From Phycisphaerales bacterium (GTDB lineage Bacteria > Planctomycetota > Phycisphaerae > Phycisphaerales > UBA1924), in assembly GCA_022843545.1 (NCBI GenBank), contig JALHNL010000017.1, positions 1 through 47,199 of the forward strand: 47,199 nt of DNA, written 5' to 3'. Positions 1-6,751 of this stretch are shown here, one piece after another (the first letter of the stretch is position 1; each line of letters begins with the position of its first letter). The notes beneath the pieces are model-generated. The model was given only the letters and a program-made list of their open reading frames with translations, had not been told where the DNA came from and made no database searches. A program made the translations under genes and the position numbers.

Positions 1-103
1 GCCACCGCCCCCGCGCGTCCAGCGCCACGCCAAGCCACGCCGCGGCGAGCAGTTGCCGTCGCGGCAGCTCAGTACCAGATGCCCCTGATCGAATCATGTG
101 TGC

Positions 104-173
104 CACTCCCCCCTCCCCACTCCCCCCTCCCCACTTCCCACTCCCCACGCACCACGCACCACGCACCACTCCC
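104..173. repeat. Heptamer-phased array, consensus CACTCCC, 10 units
   Basis: Ten consecutive 7-nt units in perfect phase, beginning CACTCCC, CCCTCCC, CACTCCC, CCCTCCC, CACTTCC, CACTCCC, followed by three CACGCAC and a final CACTCCC. The array ends one base before the stop codon of the minus-strand HTH gene, so it lies immediately 3' of that gene. The reverse complement reads as GGGAGTG and GTGCGTG units. Bases 1-103 contain no gene I can support. Confidence 0.85.
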
Positions 174-174
174 C

Positions 175-738
175 CTACCTCCCCTTCGCCTGCTGCGCCG
201 CGCCCGAGGCCATCGCCAGCACGCGGTCGCGCAAGCTCCGCACCGTGTGGTACGTCACCTTCAGTTCCGCCGCGGCCTGGTTCAGCGAGCGGCCGTGCAG
301 GATGGTCCGCGTGGCGACGGCCTTCATCGTCGGGGTCCACGCGTCCCGGTGGACCGCGACAAACGCGTACGCGGGCTGCATGACGCGGGCGACCAGCGCC
401 TTGCAGCGCGTCCGGACGCGCCGGTAGCTCACCCCGAGCAGTTGGGCCATTTCGCGCATCGTTCGCCCGTGCAGATAGAGCGCAAGCAGGAACTCGCGGT
501 CGGCCGGTTCCAGATACGCCGCCCGCTCCGCCACTCGACCGGCCCACACACTCGCGCCGCCGCCGATCGGGCCATACACCGCGGTGCTCGCCGCGCCTTG
601 CGGGCCGGCCGCGGTGCTGGCCACCATGGACAGGCTGACGCGCTTGCGCCGACGTCGCCGAAGGTCAGCCCCACGCGACCAGGCGTTGGCGGCCGGGGCG
701 TCGTCGTGGTCGCGGGCCTCCGGCCTTTCGGTTTGCAT
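175..738 (-). CDS. Helix-turn-helix DNA-binding protein, sigma-70 region 4-like
   Basis: A 187-residue protein of unknown specific role. The first third is basic and low in complexity, with an Arg-rich run before residue 40. The C-terminal half holds two helix-turn-helix-like stretches. The first, LEPADREFLLALYLHGRT followed by MREMAQLLGVSYRRVRTR, resembles sigma region 4. The second contains GRSLNQAAAELKVTYHTVRS. The ATG at 738 was chosen because upstream sequence in frame has no protein character. A TATACC hexamer sits only 7 nt before this ATG and there is no Shine-Dalgarno, which would fit leaderless initiation (inference). The gene diverges from the LexA-like repressor at 870 and may be its target. 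Confidence 0.6.
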   Translation of the reverse strand: MQTERPEARDHDDAPAANAWSRGADLRRRRRKRVSLSMVASTAAGPQGAASTAVYGPIGGGASVWAGRVAERAAYLEPADREFLLALYLHGRTMREMAQLLGVSYRRVRTRCKALVARVMQPAYAFVAVHRDAWTPTMKAVATRTILHGRSLNQAAAELKVTYHTVRSLRDRVLAMASGAAQQAKGR

Positions 739-829
739 TGTGTTTGGTATACTCACGGCGACTCTCCGGTCTGTGAAGGGTGAATGCACCAGAACTGGGA
801 CGATTTGTGGCCCGCGATTGGAACTTCGT

Positions 830-846
830 TCATTGTTGACCAATGA
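830..846. promoter_or_regulatory. Candidate operator, TCATTG-N5-CAATGA
   Basis: A perfect inverted repeat with 6-nt arms (TCATTG, 830-835; CAATGA, 841-846) separated by TTGAC. It lies in the divergent intergenic region, 23 nt upstream of the repressor ATG. A CATTG half-site recurs at 736-740 over the start of the opposite gene. Binding by the adjacent repressor is inference; short palindromes also occur by chance. Confidence 0.35.
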
Positions 847-869
847 TACAACCTTTGCAAGGACTTTGT

Positions 870-1835
870 ATGGATATGCCCGATTCCAGCGCGCAATCGC
901 GGGCAATGAGGGCCAAATCCCCCCACTCGCCCGGCACTCCGGCCGCACCCCCACCTACCCAGGGGGCCTCGGCGGGTGAGATGAGAGCGGACGGGCCGCC
1001 GCCCCTCACCTTGGGCACCACACTGCGCCTGGCCCGTCGTCGCGGCGGGCTGACACTGGTGGAACTCTCCTCGCGGGCGGGGTGCGACAAGTCGTATCTG
1101 TCGCGGATCGAGAATGACCAGGTCCGCGGCGCACCCTCGGTGGACATGCTCGCGCGGATCGAGGCGGCACTCTCCCTGCAGCCCGGCCATCTCGCCGCGA
1201 TCGCCCACTGGCAGTTCGCCCCCGCGCCGCTGAAGCGCGAGCAGGAGGCCCTGGCCCAGCGCGCCCGCGCGGCGGAGGAACTCGCCCGCGCCCTGCGCGA
1301 CGCCGCCGGACCTGCCCAGAGCGGGCCCACGCACGCGGGTATCGACGCGCTCTACAAGTCCGGCGCGCTGCAGAGACTGATCGCGCGGATCACACCCGAT
1401 GCCGGCGGCGTTGTGCCGCTGGCGCTGCCGGTGGAGGTGCCGATCATCAACCGCGTGGCGGCGGGCTATCCGCGCGAGTTCAGTGACATGGGCTACCCGG
1501 CCCGCGTGGCGGACGGCTATGTGCGCTGCCCCGACCTGTGCGACCCCGACGCGTTCGCGGCCCGCGTGGTGGGCGACTCGATGGAGCCCGCGTACCGCGA
1601 GGGCGACATCGTGGTCTTCTCCCCCTCCCGCACCGTGACCAGCGGCGCCGACTGCTTCGCACGGCTGGAGCCGGACCACGAGACGACGTTCAAGCGCGTG
1701 TACTTCGAGCGCGGCCCGGCGGGCGAAGAACTCATCCGCCTGCAGCCGCTGAACCCGGCCTATTCGGCGCGGGTGCTGCCGCGCGAGCAGGTGGCGGGGC
1801 TGTACGTGGCGGTGAGCTTCCAGCGGGAGGTGTGA
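870..1835 (+). CDS. XRE-family repressor with LexA/CI-type S24 autoprotease domain
   Basis: A 321-residue regulator. Residues about 48-106 form an XRE-type HTH (TLVELSSRAGCDKSYLSRIE). A helical linker follows, then an S24 peptidase-like domain from about 185 to the end. It shows the features of self-cleaving repressors: a cleavage-site motif RVAAG (A198-G199, the same residues as around the LexA scissile bond), Ser237 in GDSMEP, and Lys275 in TTFKRV. The Ser-Lys spacing of 38 is close to that of E. coli LexA. The ATG at 870 follows AAGGA with 6 nt spacing; an in-frame ATG at 843 lacks such a site. Cleavage on DNA damage or another signal is inferred from the family. The partner gene at 175-738 is divergent. 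Confidence 0.85.
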   Translation: MDMPDSSAQSRAMRAKSPHSPGTPAAPPPTQGASAGEMRADGPPPLTLGTTLRLARRRGGLTLVELSSRAGCDKSYLSRIENDQVRGAPSVDMLARIEAALSLQPGHLAAIAHWQFAPAPLKREQEALAQRARAAEELARALRDAAGPAQSGPTHAGIDALYKSGALQRLIARITPDAGGVVPLALPVEVPIINRVAAGYPREFSDMGYPARVADGYVRCPDLCDPDAFAARVVGDSMEPAYREGDIVVFSPSRTVTSGADCFARLEPDHETTFKRVYFERGPAGEELIRLQPLNPAYSARVLPREQVAGLYVAVSFQREV

Positions 1836-2032
1836 GAAGCGGTTGATGAGCGGCGGAAGTGGGCTGGTTTGGACCCGGGAGGGCCGGCTCCGGGCCGGTG
1901 ACCGGCGCGGCATGAGGGCCACCGCAAAGCGTGAAGAAGAACCACCTAGCCGGAGGGCCCGCCGGGTTATCGGGCGGCGGGCGGAAATCCCGCATGAAGG
2001 CGCGTGGCCCGCGTGCCGAATTGTGCTGCACT

Positions 2033-2728
2033 ATGGGCCTTCTCGACCAACTCTCCAACCTCTTCGGCGGCAGCAAGAAGGCCGCCCGCCCCGCCAGCGC
2101 CCAGACCCCGCGCGCCGACCGGCACAAGACCGTGGGCTTCTCGTGCCGGCTGGGGCAGGTGCTGGACATGTCGAGTTCCGGCATGCGCGTGCAGATGGAC
2201 GAGAAGCCCGACCTGACGACGGGCCGGGTGCTGGAGATCTCGGTGGCGTCCCCGATGCAGCGTTGCAGCCTGAAGATGCGGGTGGCGTGGATCCGGAAGA
2301 TGGATGAGGACTGGCACGTGGGGTTCCAGTTCCTCGACGTCGGACCGGCGATGGCCGAGTCGCTCGATTCGCTCGCCCGGCACGGGTGCGCGAACCTGCA
2401 GGACCCCGGCGCACGGCGCGGACGCTCCAGCGCCGAAGAGCGGGCTGCGCGCGAGCGCGAGTACGCCACTCGCAAAGCGGGCTCTCCCGAGGGGCTCGAG
2501 GCCACCGTCCACTGCACCGACCTGTACGCACTGCTCGATGTGCCTTCGGAGGCCGACGAGGCGGAGATCAAGTCGGCCTACCGGCGCGCCGTCCGCATCC
2601 TGCACCCGGACGTGAACAAGACGCCCGAGGCGGCGGAGCAGTTCGCGATGGTGCGCACCGCCTACACGATCCTGACCGACCCCGCCAAGCGGGCTCGGTA
2701 CGACACGCTGCGCCGCAAGGCCGCCTGA
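2033..2728 (+). CDS. PilZ-like domain fused to DnaJ J-domain
   Basis: A 231-residue two-domain protein. Residues about 20-125 resemble PilZ: a basic stretch (PRADRHK), then DMSSSG matching the D/NxSxxG motif, then strands ending WHVGFQFLDV. The RxxxR element needed for c-di-GMP is not clear, so ligand binding is uncertain. Residues about 165-230 are a J-domain with the HPD signature (RILHPDVNK) and the usual helix IV ending (AKRARYDTLRRKAA). J-domains stimulate Hsp70/DnaK; PilZ domains usually sense c-di-GMP, so the fusion may couple the two (inference). The ATG at 2033 begins MGLLDQLSNLFGG. Its Shine-Dalgarno is weak and an earlier in-frame ATG exists at 1931, but that extension looks non-coding. 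Confidence 0.8.
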   Translation: MGLLDQLSNLFGGSKKAARPASAQTPRADRHKTVGFSCRLGQVLDMSSSGMRVQMDEKPDLTTGRVLEISVASPMQRCSLKMRVAWIRKMDEDWHVGFQFLDVGPAMAESLDSLARHGCANLQDPGARRGRSSAEERAAREREYATRKAGSPEGLEATVHCTDLYALLDVPSEADEAEIKSAYRRAVRILHPDVNKTPEAAEQFAMVRTAYTILTDPAKRARYDTLRRKAA

Positions 2729-2738
2729 GCGTCCGCGA

Positions 2739-4196
2739 TCACTTCGCCTCCACACCCGCCGCCGCGCCGATCGCCTGGAACGCCTTGAGCACACGCTCGC
2801 GGGCCAGGGCGTGGTCGACGATCGGCTCGGGGTAGTCCAGCCTCGCCCGCAGCAGAGCGGGCAACTCGGCCGGGTTGTGGACCGCCGCGCCCTGCACGTC
2901 GCGCAGTTCGGGCACCCACCGGCGCACGAACGCGCCCTCGGGGTCGAACTTCTCGCTCTGGCTGTAGGGGTTGAAGATGCGGAAGTAGGGCGCGGAGTCC
3001 GTGCCCGTGCCCGCGCTCCACTGCCAGCCGCCGTTGTTCTGGGCCAGGTCGCCGTCGATGAGGCTCTTGTGGAAGAACGCCTCGCCCTTGCGCCAATCCA
3101 GGAAAAGGTCCTTGGCGAGGAACATCGCGACGATCATGCGGAGGCGGTTGTGCATCCAGCCGGTCTGGGCCAGGCACCGCATGGCGGCGTCAACGATCGG
3201 GACGCCGGTGCGTCCTTCGCACCACCCGGCGTAGTGCTCCTCGTTGTCGCTCCACACGATGCGGTCGGTGGCGGGCTTGAAGGCTCGCCCCATGCACACG
3301 CGGGGGAAGGCGAGCGTCACGTTCTTGTAGAACTCGCGCCACACCAGTTCGCTGATCCATGTGGCCACGCCGCTCTTGGGCGAGTCGATGGGCCCGTCCA
3401 GCGCGTCGATCGCGGCCTTGAGGCACACGCGGGGAGAGATGACGCCGCTGGTCAGGTAGGGCGAGAGCGTGCTGGTGCCCTCCAGATACGGAAAGTCGCG
3501 GGCGGTCTTGTAGTCGCGGACGCGCGCGTCGCAGAACACACGCAGCCGACGCCGCGCCTCGGCCTCGCCCGCGGGCCACAGCTCGGGGCTCACCCGGCTC
3601 TGAAAGCCCGGGACCGCGACCGGCACCGGGTCGCTCGCGATGCCCAGCGGCGCCTGGGCACGCATCGTCGGCGCGATCCGCGGACCGTCTGTCTGCTTCA
3701 GCATGGCCAGCCACGCCTTCTTGAACGGCGTGAAGACCGTGTACCACCCGCCCTGCTGCGTCTTCACCAGCCCCGGCGGCAGGATGCACTGGTCGTGGTG
3801 AGCGTGGGCCGTAACGCCGTCGAGTTCAAGGGCGCGGCGCGTCTGTTCGTCGCGGCGCGACTCCCAGACCTCGTACTCCGCGTTCCAGTGAACCGACCGG
3901 CACTGGTGCTCGCGGGCCACCTCCGCCACCACGCGGGCCACGTGCTCGGGCCTAGGCGCGGTGCGGATGAGCAGCGGGATGTTCAACCCGGCCAGGGCGC
4001 GGGAGAGTTCGCGCAGGTTGCGCAGCACGAACTCGACCTTGCAGGGCGCGGCGTTGAACCGCGCCCAGTCTTCCGGGCTGATCACATAGAGGCCAACCAC
4101 CCCGCCAGGTGATGACACTGCGGCGGCGGCCAACGCCGTGTTGTCCTCCACCCGGAGGTCAACACGGAACCACATGAGGGTGCGGGAGGGGGGCAT
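2739..4196 (-). CDS. phrB: Class I deoxyribodipyrimidine photolyase
   Basis: A 485-residue flavoprotein that repairs UV-induced pyrimidine dimers using light; E. coli PhrB is 472 residues. The N-terminal alpha/beta domain begins TLMWFRVDLRVEDNTAL, typical of photolyases that bind an antenna cofactor. The C-terminal FAD domain carries the family signatures TGVPIVDAAMRCLAQTGWMHNRLRMIVAMF, DLFLDWRKGEAFF, NNGGWQWSAGTGTD and APYFRIFNPYSQSEKFDP (given here as consecutive blocks). The ATG at 4196 matches the family N-terminus; the frame runs on to 4418 but would overlap the divergent regulator. The neighbour at 4330 is a CarH-type B12 photoreceptor, which suggests light-induced expression. Confidence 0.96.
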   Translation of the reverse strand: MPPSRTLMWFRVDLRVEDNTALAAAAVSSPGGVVGLYVISPEDWARFNAAPCKVEFVLRNLRELSRALAGLNIPLLIRTAPRPEHVARVVAEVAREHQCRSVHWNAEYEVWESRRDEQTRRALELDGVTAHAHHDQCILPPGLVKTQQGGWYTVFTPFKKAWLAMLKQTDGPRIAPTMRAQAPLGIASDPVPVAVPGFQSRVSPELWPAGEAEARRRLRVFCDARVRDYKTARDFPYLEGTSTLSPYLTSGVISPRVCLKAAIDALDGPIDSPKSGVATWISELVWREFYKNVTLAFPRVCMGRAFKPATDRIVWSDNEEHYAGWCEGRTGVPIVDAAMRCLAQTGWMHNRLRMIVAMFLAKDLFLDWRKGEAFFHKSLIDGDLAQNNGGWQWSAGTGTDSAPYFRIFNPYSQSEKFDPEGAFVRRWVPELRDVQGAAVHNPAELPALLRARLDYPEPIVDHALARERVLKAFQAIGAAAGVEAK

Positions 4197-4221
4197 GGCA
4201 ATTCGTCCAAATCGTTCAGGA

Positions 4222-4245
4222 AGTATACCATTCGGGTGCCCCGAA
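4222..4245 (-). promoter_or_regulatory. Probable photolyase promoter with palindrome TTCGGG-N3-CCCGAA
   Basis: On the minus strand a TATACT -10 hexamer (4222-4227) lies 25 nt upstream of the photolyase ATG. Directly upstream of it, 4231-4236 and 4240-4245 form the inverted repeat TTCGGG-tgc-CCCGAA, which occupies the space between -10 and -35. No good -35 hexamer is visible. The position suits a repressor site for the adjacent CarH-like protein (inference). Confidence 0.5.
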
Positions 4246-4259
4246 CGCGTGGATTGCTC

Positions 4260-4308
4260 CCAGAACCGGTAGTTACCGGTTGATGTTCTGGACGATCTGG
4301 CCGATATT
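4260..4308 (+). promoter_or_regulatory. Probable carH promoter overlapped by palindrome AACCGGTA-GT-TACCGGTT
   Basis: A perfect 8-bp inverted repeat with a 2-nt spacer (4264-4281) sits inside wider CCAGAA (4260-4265) and TTCTGG (4286-4291) arms. A TTGATG -35 (4280-4285) and GATATT -10 (4303-4308), separated by exactly 17 nt, point to the regulator gene. The palindrome overlaps the -35, as expected for an autorepressor. Binding by the CarH-like protein is inference from position. Confidence 0.6.
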
Positions 4309-4329
4309 TCCCCATAAGGGAGTTTTCCC

Positions 4330-5232
4330 GTGTCCAATCTATCACCACGAAGCCTGGCCGAAGCGATTGGCGTTAGCGAGTCCTCGCTGAAGCGCTGGGT
4401 GGACGACGGGCTGCTCACGGCTCACCGCACCGCGGGTGGGCACCGTCGCATTCCGCTCAATGAGGCGATCCGCTTTATCCGCCAGATCGGCGCGTCGGTG
4501 CTGAAGCCTGAGGTGCTGGGGCTGTTCGACCTCGCGCAAGTCCCGCCAGCGACAGATGTTGAGCGCGACGCGGCGACCCTGATGCACAAGGCGCTGGAGG
4601 CGGGCGAAGCCTCCAAGGTTCGGGGTATGGTCCAGTCGCTCTACCTGTCGGGGTGGAGCCCGGCCCGGATATTCGACGGCCCGCTGCGCGAGTCGATGAC
4701 CAAGATCGGCGAGCTGTGGCTGCACGCGGACTGGGGGATTGTGGTTGAGCACCGCGCCACGGACATCGTGATCAGCGCGATCAACCAGTTGCGCTTGCTG
4801 AGCCCCCCACGGGGCGAGGCGGCCCCGGTGGCCCTGGGGTGCGCGATCGACGAGGACTTCCACGCGGTTCCGTCGCTCATGGCCGCGGCGGTGCTGGGCG
4901 ACGTGGGCTATCTCGACATCAACCTCGGCGCGGCGACGCCCGCGCCCGTGCTGGTGGCGGCGATGAACCACCACAAGCCCTGCCTGGTGTGGGTGGCGTG
5001 CAGCCTGGACAAGCACAAGAACGCGGCCGGCCTGCTGGAACAGGTGGCGATAGCGACGCGGGCGGCGAACATTCCGCTGGTGGTGGGCGGGCGCGGATTC
5101 ATCGAGGCCAAGATCGCGCCGCCGACGGGGGCGATGGTGGTGGAATCGATGTCGCACCTGGAGCAGATCGCCCGCAGCGCGCTGCCCCATACGCCGTCGG
5201 ATCCCAACTCGACCCGCGGCACCCTAAGCTGA
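4330..5232 (+). CDS. carH: CarH/LitR-type MerR regulator with B12-binding photosensor domain
   Basis: A 300-residue transcription regulator. Residues 5-55 are a MerR-type HTH (PRSLAEAIGVSESSLKRWVD, then TAGGHRRI). Residues 75-155 form the helical-bundle cap, holding W130, then nine residues, then E140-H141, which is the Wx9EH signature of CarH photoreceptors. Residues 165-285 are a Rossmann-like cobalamin-binding domain; H178 in DEDFH fits the lower axial ligand (numbered 177 in Thermus CarH). The usual glycine three residues later is Pro181. CarH tetramers bound to adenosylcobalamin repress in the dark and fall apart in light. The start is GTG at 4330 after AAGGGA with 8 nt spacing. It diverges from the photolyase gene. 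Confidence 0.88.
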   Translation: MSNLSPRSLAEAIGVSESSLKRWVDDGLLTAHRTAGGHRRIPLNEAIRFIRQIGASVLKPEVLGLFDLAQVPPATDVERDAATLMHKALEAGEASKVRGMVQSLYLSGWSPARIFDGPLRESMTKIGELWLHADWGIVVEHRATDIVISAINQLRLLSPPRGEAAPVALGCAIDEDFHAVPSLMAAAVLGDVGYLDINLGAATPAPVLVAAMNHHKPCLVWVACSLDKHKNAAGLLEQVAIATRAANIPLVVGGRGFIEAKIAPPTGAMVVESMSHLEQIARSALPHTPSDPNSTRGTLS

Positions 5233-5238
5233 CGGTGC

Positions 5239-5913
5239 ATGCGCATCGCACCTGAAGGCTGGATTGTTCTTGTTCCGCTCATCCTTGTCGCGCTGGTTGC
5301 CCCGGCCGTGGTGGCGATCTTCTGGCCGTGGGTGGGCGGGCCGGTGGCGGGCGTGGGGCTGCTGCTGGTGCTGTGGGGGCTGTGGTTCTTCCGCGACCCG
5401 GTGCGCACGCCGCCGACCGGCGCGGGGCTGATCGTGAGCCCGGCGGACGGGCGGGTGATCAAGGTTGACCGCGCGGCGGTGCCCAAGGAGCTGGCGGGCG
5501 CGTGGCCGCTGGCGCCCGGGGAGCCCGTGCAGCGGGTGGCGATCTTCCTGAACCTGTTCAACGTTCACGTGAACCGCGTGCCCATCGCGGGCGTCATCAA
5601 GGCCAAGGCGTATGTGCCGGGATCGTTCGTGAACGCGTCGCTGGACAAAGCGAGCGAGCAGAACGAGCGGGCGGGCGCGATCGTGATCACGCCCGAAGGT
5701 CGCCCGCTGGCCTTCGTGCAGATCGCCGGGCTGGTCGCGCGGCGGATCGTGTGCCACCTGCGCGAGGGGCAGAGCGTGGGCACGGGCGAGCGCTTCGGGC
5801 TCATCCGCTTCGGCAGCCGGGCGGAGATCTACTTCCCGCCGGGGGCGAGCGTGGAGGTGAAGGTCGGCGACTTCGTGGTGGCGGGCGAGAGCGTGATCGG
5901 GAAGATGGGGTAA
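5239..5913 (+). CDS. psd: Phosphatidylserine decarboxylase (proenzyme)
   Basis: A 224-residue membrane-anchored enzyme that decarboxylates phosphatidylserine to phosphatidylethanolamine. Two hydrophobic segments at residues 8-30 and 33-51 are followed by the conserved SPADGRVIKV (68-77) and NLFNVHVNRVPIAG (105-118). The self-cleavage site that makes the pyruvoyl group is the G192-S193 pair in RFGSR, the form used by short bacterial enzymes in place of LGST. It starts 7 nt after the stop of the CarH-like gene, so the two may share a transcript. The pathway partner pssA lies at 6752, with a toxin-antitoxin pair in between. Confidence 0.95.
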   Translation: MRIAPEGWIVLVPLILVALVAPAVVAIFWPWVGGPVAGVGLLLVLWGLWFFRDPVRTPPTGAGLIVSPADGRVIKVDRAAVPKELAGAWPLAPGEPVQRVAIFLNLFNVHVNRVPIAGVIKAKAYVPGSFVNASLDKASEQNERAGAIVITPEGRPLAFVQIAGLVARRIVCHLREGQSVGTGERFGLIRFGSRAEIYFPPGASVEVKVGDFVVAGESVIGKMG

Positions 5914-5937
5914 GAACGACGATAGAATCGAGACGAC

Positions 5938-6261
5938 ATGGTCGTGAACGGCATCAACTTCCCGGAGCGCGAGATTGCGGCCTTCTGCCATCGATACGGT
6001 GTGGCCCGGCTGTCGCTGTTTGGCAGCATTCTGCGGGAGCCCACACCCGAGGGCGGGCACGGGTTCCGTCCCAGCAGCGACGTGGACATGCTGGTGGAGT
6101 TTCTGCCCGGGCGTGTGCCAAGCCTGCTGGCCTTCGCGGGCATGCAGATGGAGATGAGCGAACTGGTGGCTCGCGACGTTCAACTCTGCACGCCGGCCAT
6201 GCTCTCGCCCTACTTCCGTGGCGAGGTGCTGCGTGAGGCGAGGATGCTGCATGCCGCGTGA
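5938..6261 (+). CDS. mntA: MntA-type nucleotidyltransferase antitoxin
   Basis: A 107-residue minimal nucleotidyltransferase. FGS at 28-30 and DVD at 48-50 form the GS...DxD catalytic motif, followed by MLVEF, as in the KNTase fold. In characterised MntA proteins such enzymes AMPylate a tyrosine of the HEPN toxin to silence it. Here 17 residues separate GS and DxD, against the usual ten, because of an insert around PTPEGGHGFRPS. It overlaps the HepT gene by 11 nt, the normal order for this toxin-antitoxin type. It is inserted between two phospholipid genes. Confidence 0.85.
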   Translation: MVVNGINFPEREIAAFCHRYGVARLSLFGSILREPTPEGGHGFRPSSDVDMLVEFLPGRVPSLLAFAGMQMEMSELVARDVQLCTPAMLSPYFRGEVLREARMLHAA

Positions 6262-6634
6262 AGCCTCCAAGGGCGGGCCGAACGACCGCGAGCGACTGCG
6301 GCACATGCTGGACGCGGCGCGGGATGTTCGTCAGTACGTGTCGGCACGCCGACGCGAGGACCTTGACTCCGATTCCATGCTCCGGCGCGCGCTCGTCAAT
6401 GCGCTGCAGGTGATCGGTGAAGCCGCCGCGCGGGTCACCGACGAAGGACGCTCGAGAGCCTCCGCGTTGCCTTGGGGACAGATCGTGGCGGCCCGGAACA
6501 TACTGGTGCATGTGTACTGGGGCATCGACGCCGACCAGGTGTGGAACATGGCGATCAAGGACATCCCGGTGATGATCGCCGCGCTGGAGGCCGCACTGGC
6601 GGAGTGGCCACCACCGGAGAGTTCTCGGGGTTGA
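6251..6634 (+). CDS. hepT: HepT-like HEPN ribonuclease toxin (DUF86 family)
   Basis: A 127-residue helical protein. R82-N-I-L-V-H87-V-Y89 gives the RX4HXY motif of HEPN toxins: Arg and His form the RNase site, and the Tyr is the residue AMPylated by MntA in studied systems. The following GIDADQVWNMAIKDIP is typical of the DUF86 C-terminus. The start at 6251 (MPREASKGG) overlaps the end of mntA, giving translational coupling. Both key residues are intact, so the toxin is probably functional. RNA cleavage is inferred from the family. Confidence 0.87.
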   Translation: MPREASKGGPNDRERLRHMLDAARDVRQYVSARRREDLDSDSMLRRALVNALQVIGEAAARVTDEGRSRASALPWGQIVAARNILVHVYWGIDADQVWNMAIKDIPVMIAALEAALAEWPPPESSRG

Positions 6635-6751
6635 GACTGCGGCGCATCGCTCTCGTGGCGGCTGCGCCGGCCGCGCAGGTGCGCCGAGATCGCACAGGCC
6701 CCGAATGAAGATTGCGCCCCTCGCCTCCAGGCCCCCAACAATGCCACGTCC

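Noticed and set aside
1-103. End of a gene entering from the left edge
   Set aside because: All frames are Pro/Arg/Ala-rich and I could not tell a genuine reading frame from composition effects.
1-2000. Prophage remnant suggested by a CI-like repressor
   Set aside because: No integrase, structural or lysis genes, and no attachment-site repeats were seen around it.
4197-4329. Cobalamin riboswitch upstream of the CarH-like gene
   Set aside because: The region is too short and lacks the B12-box; the palindromes fit protein operators better.
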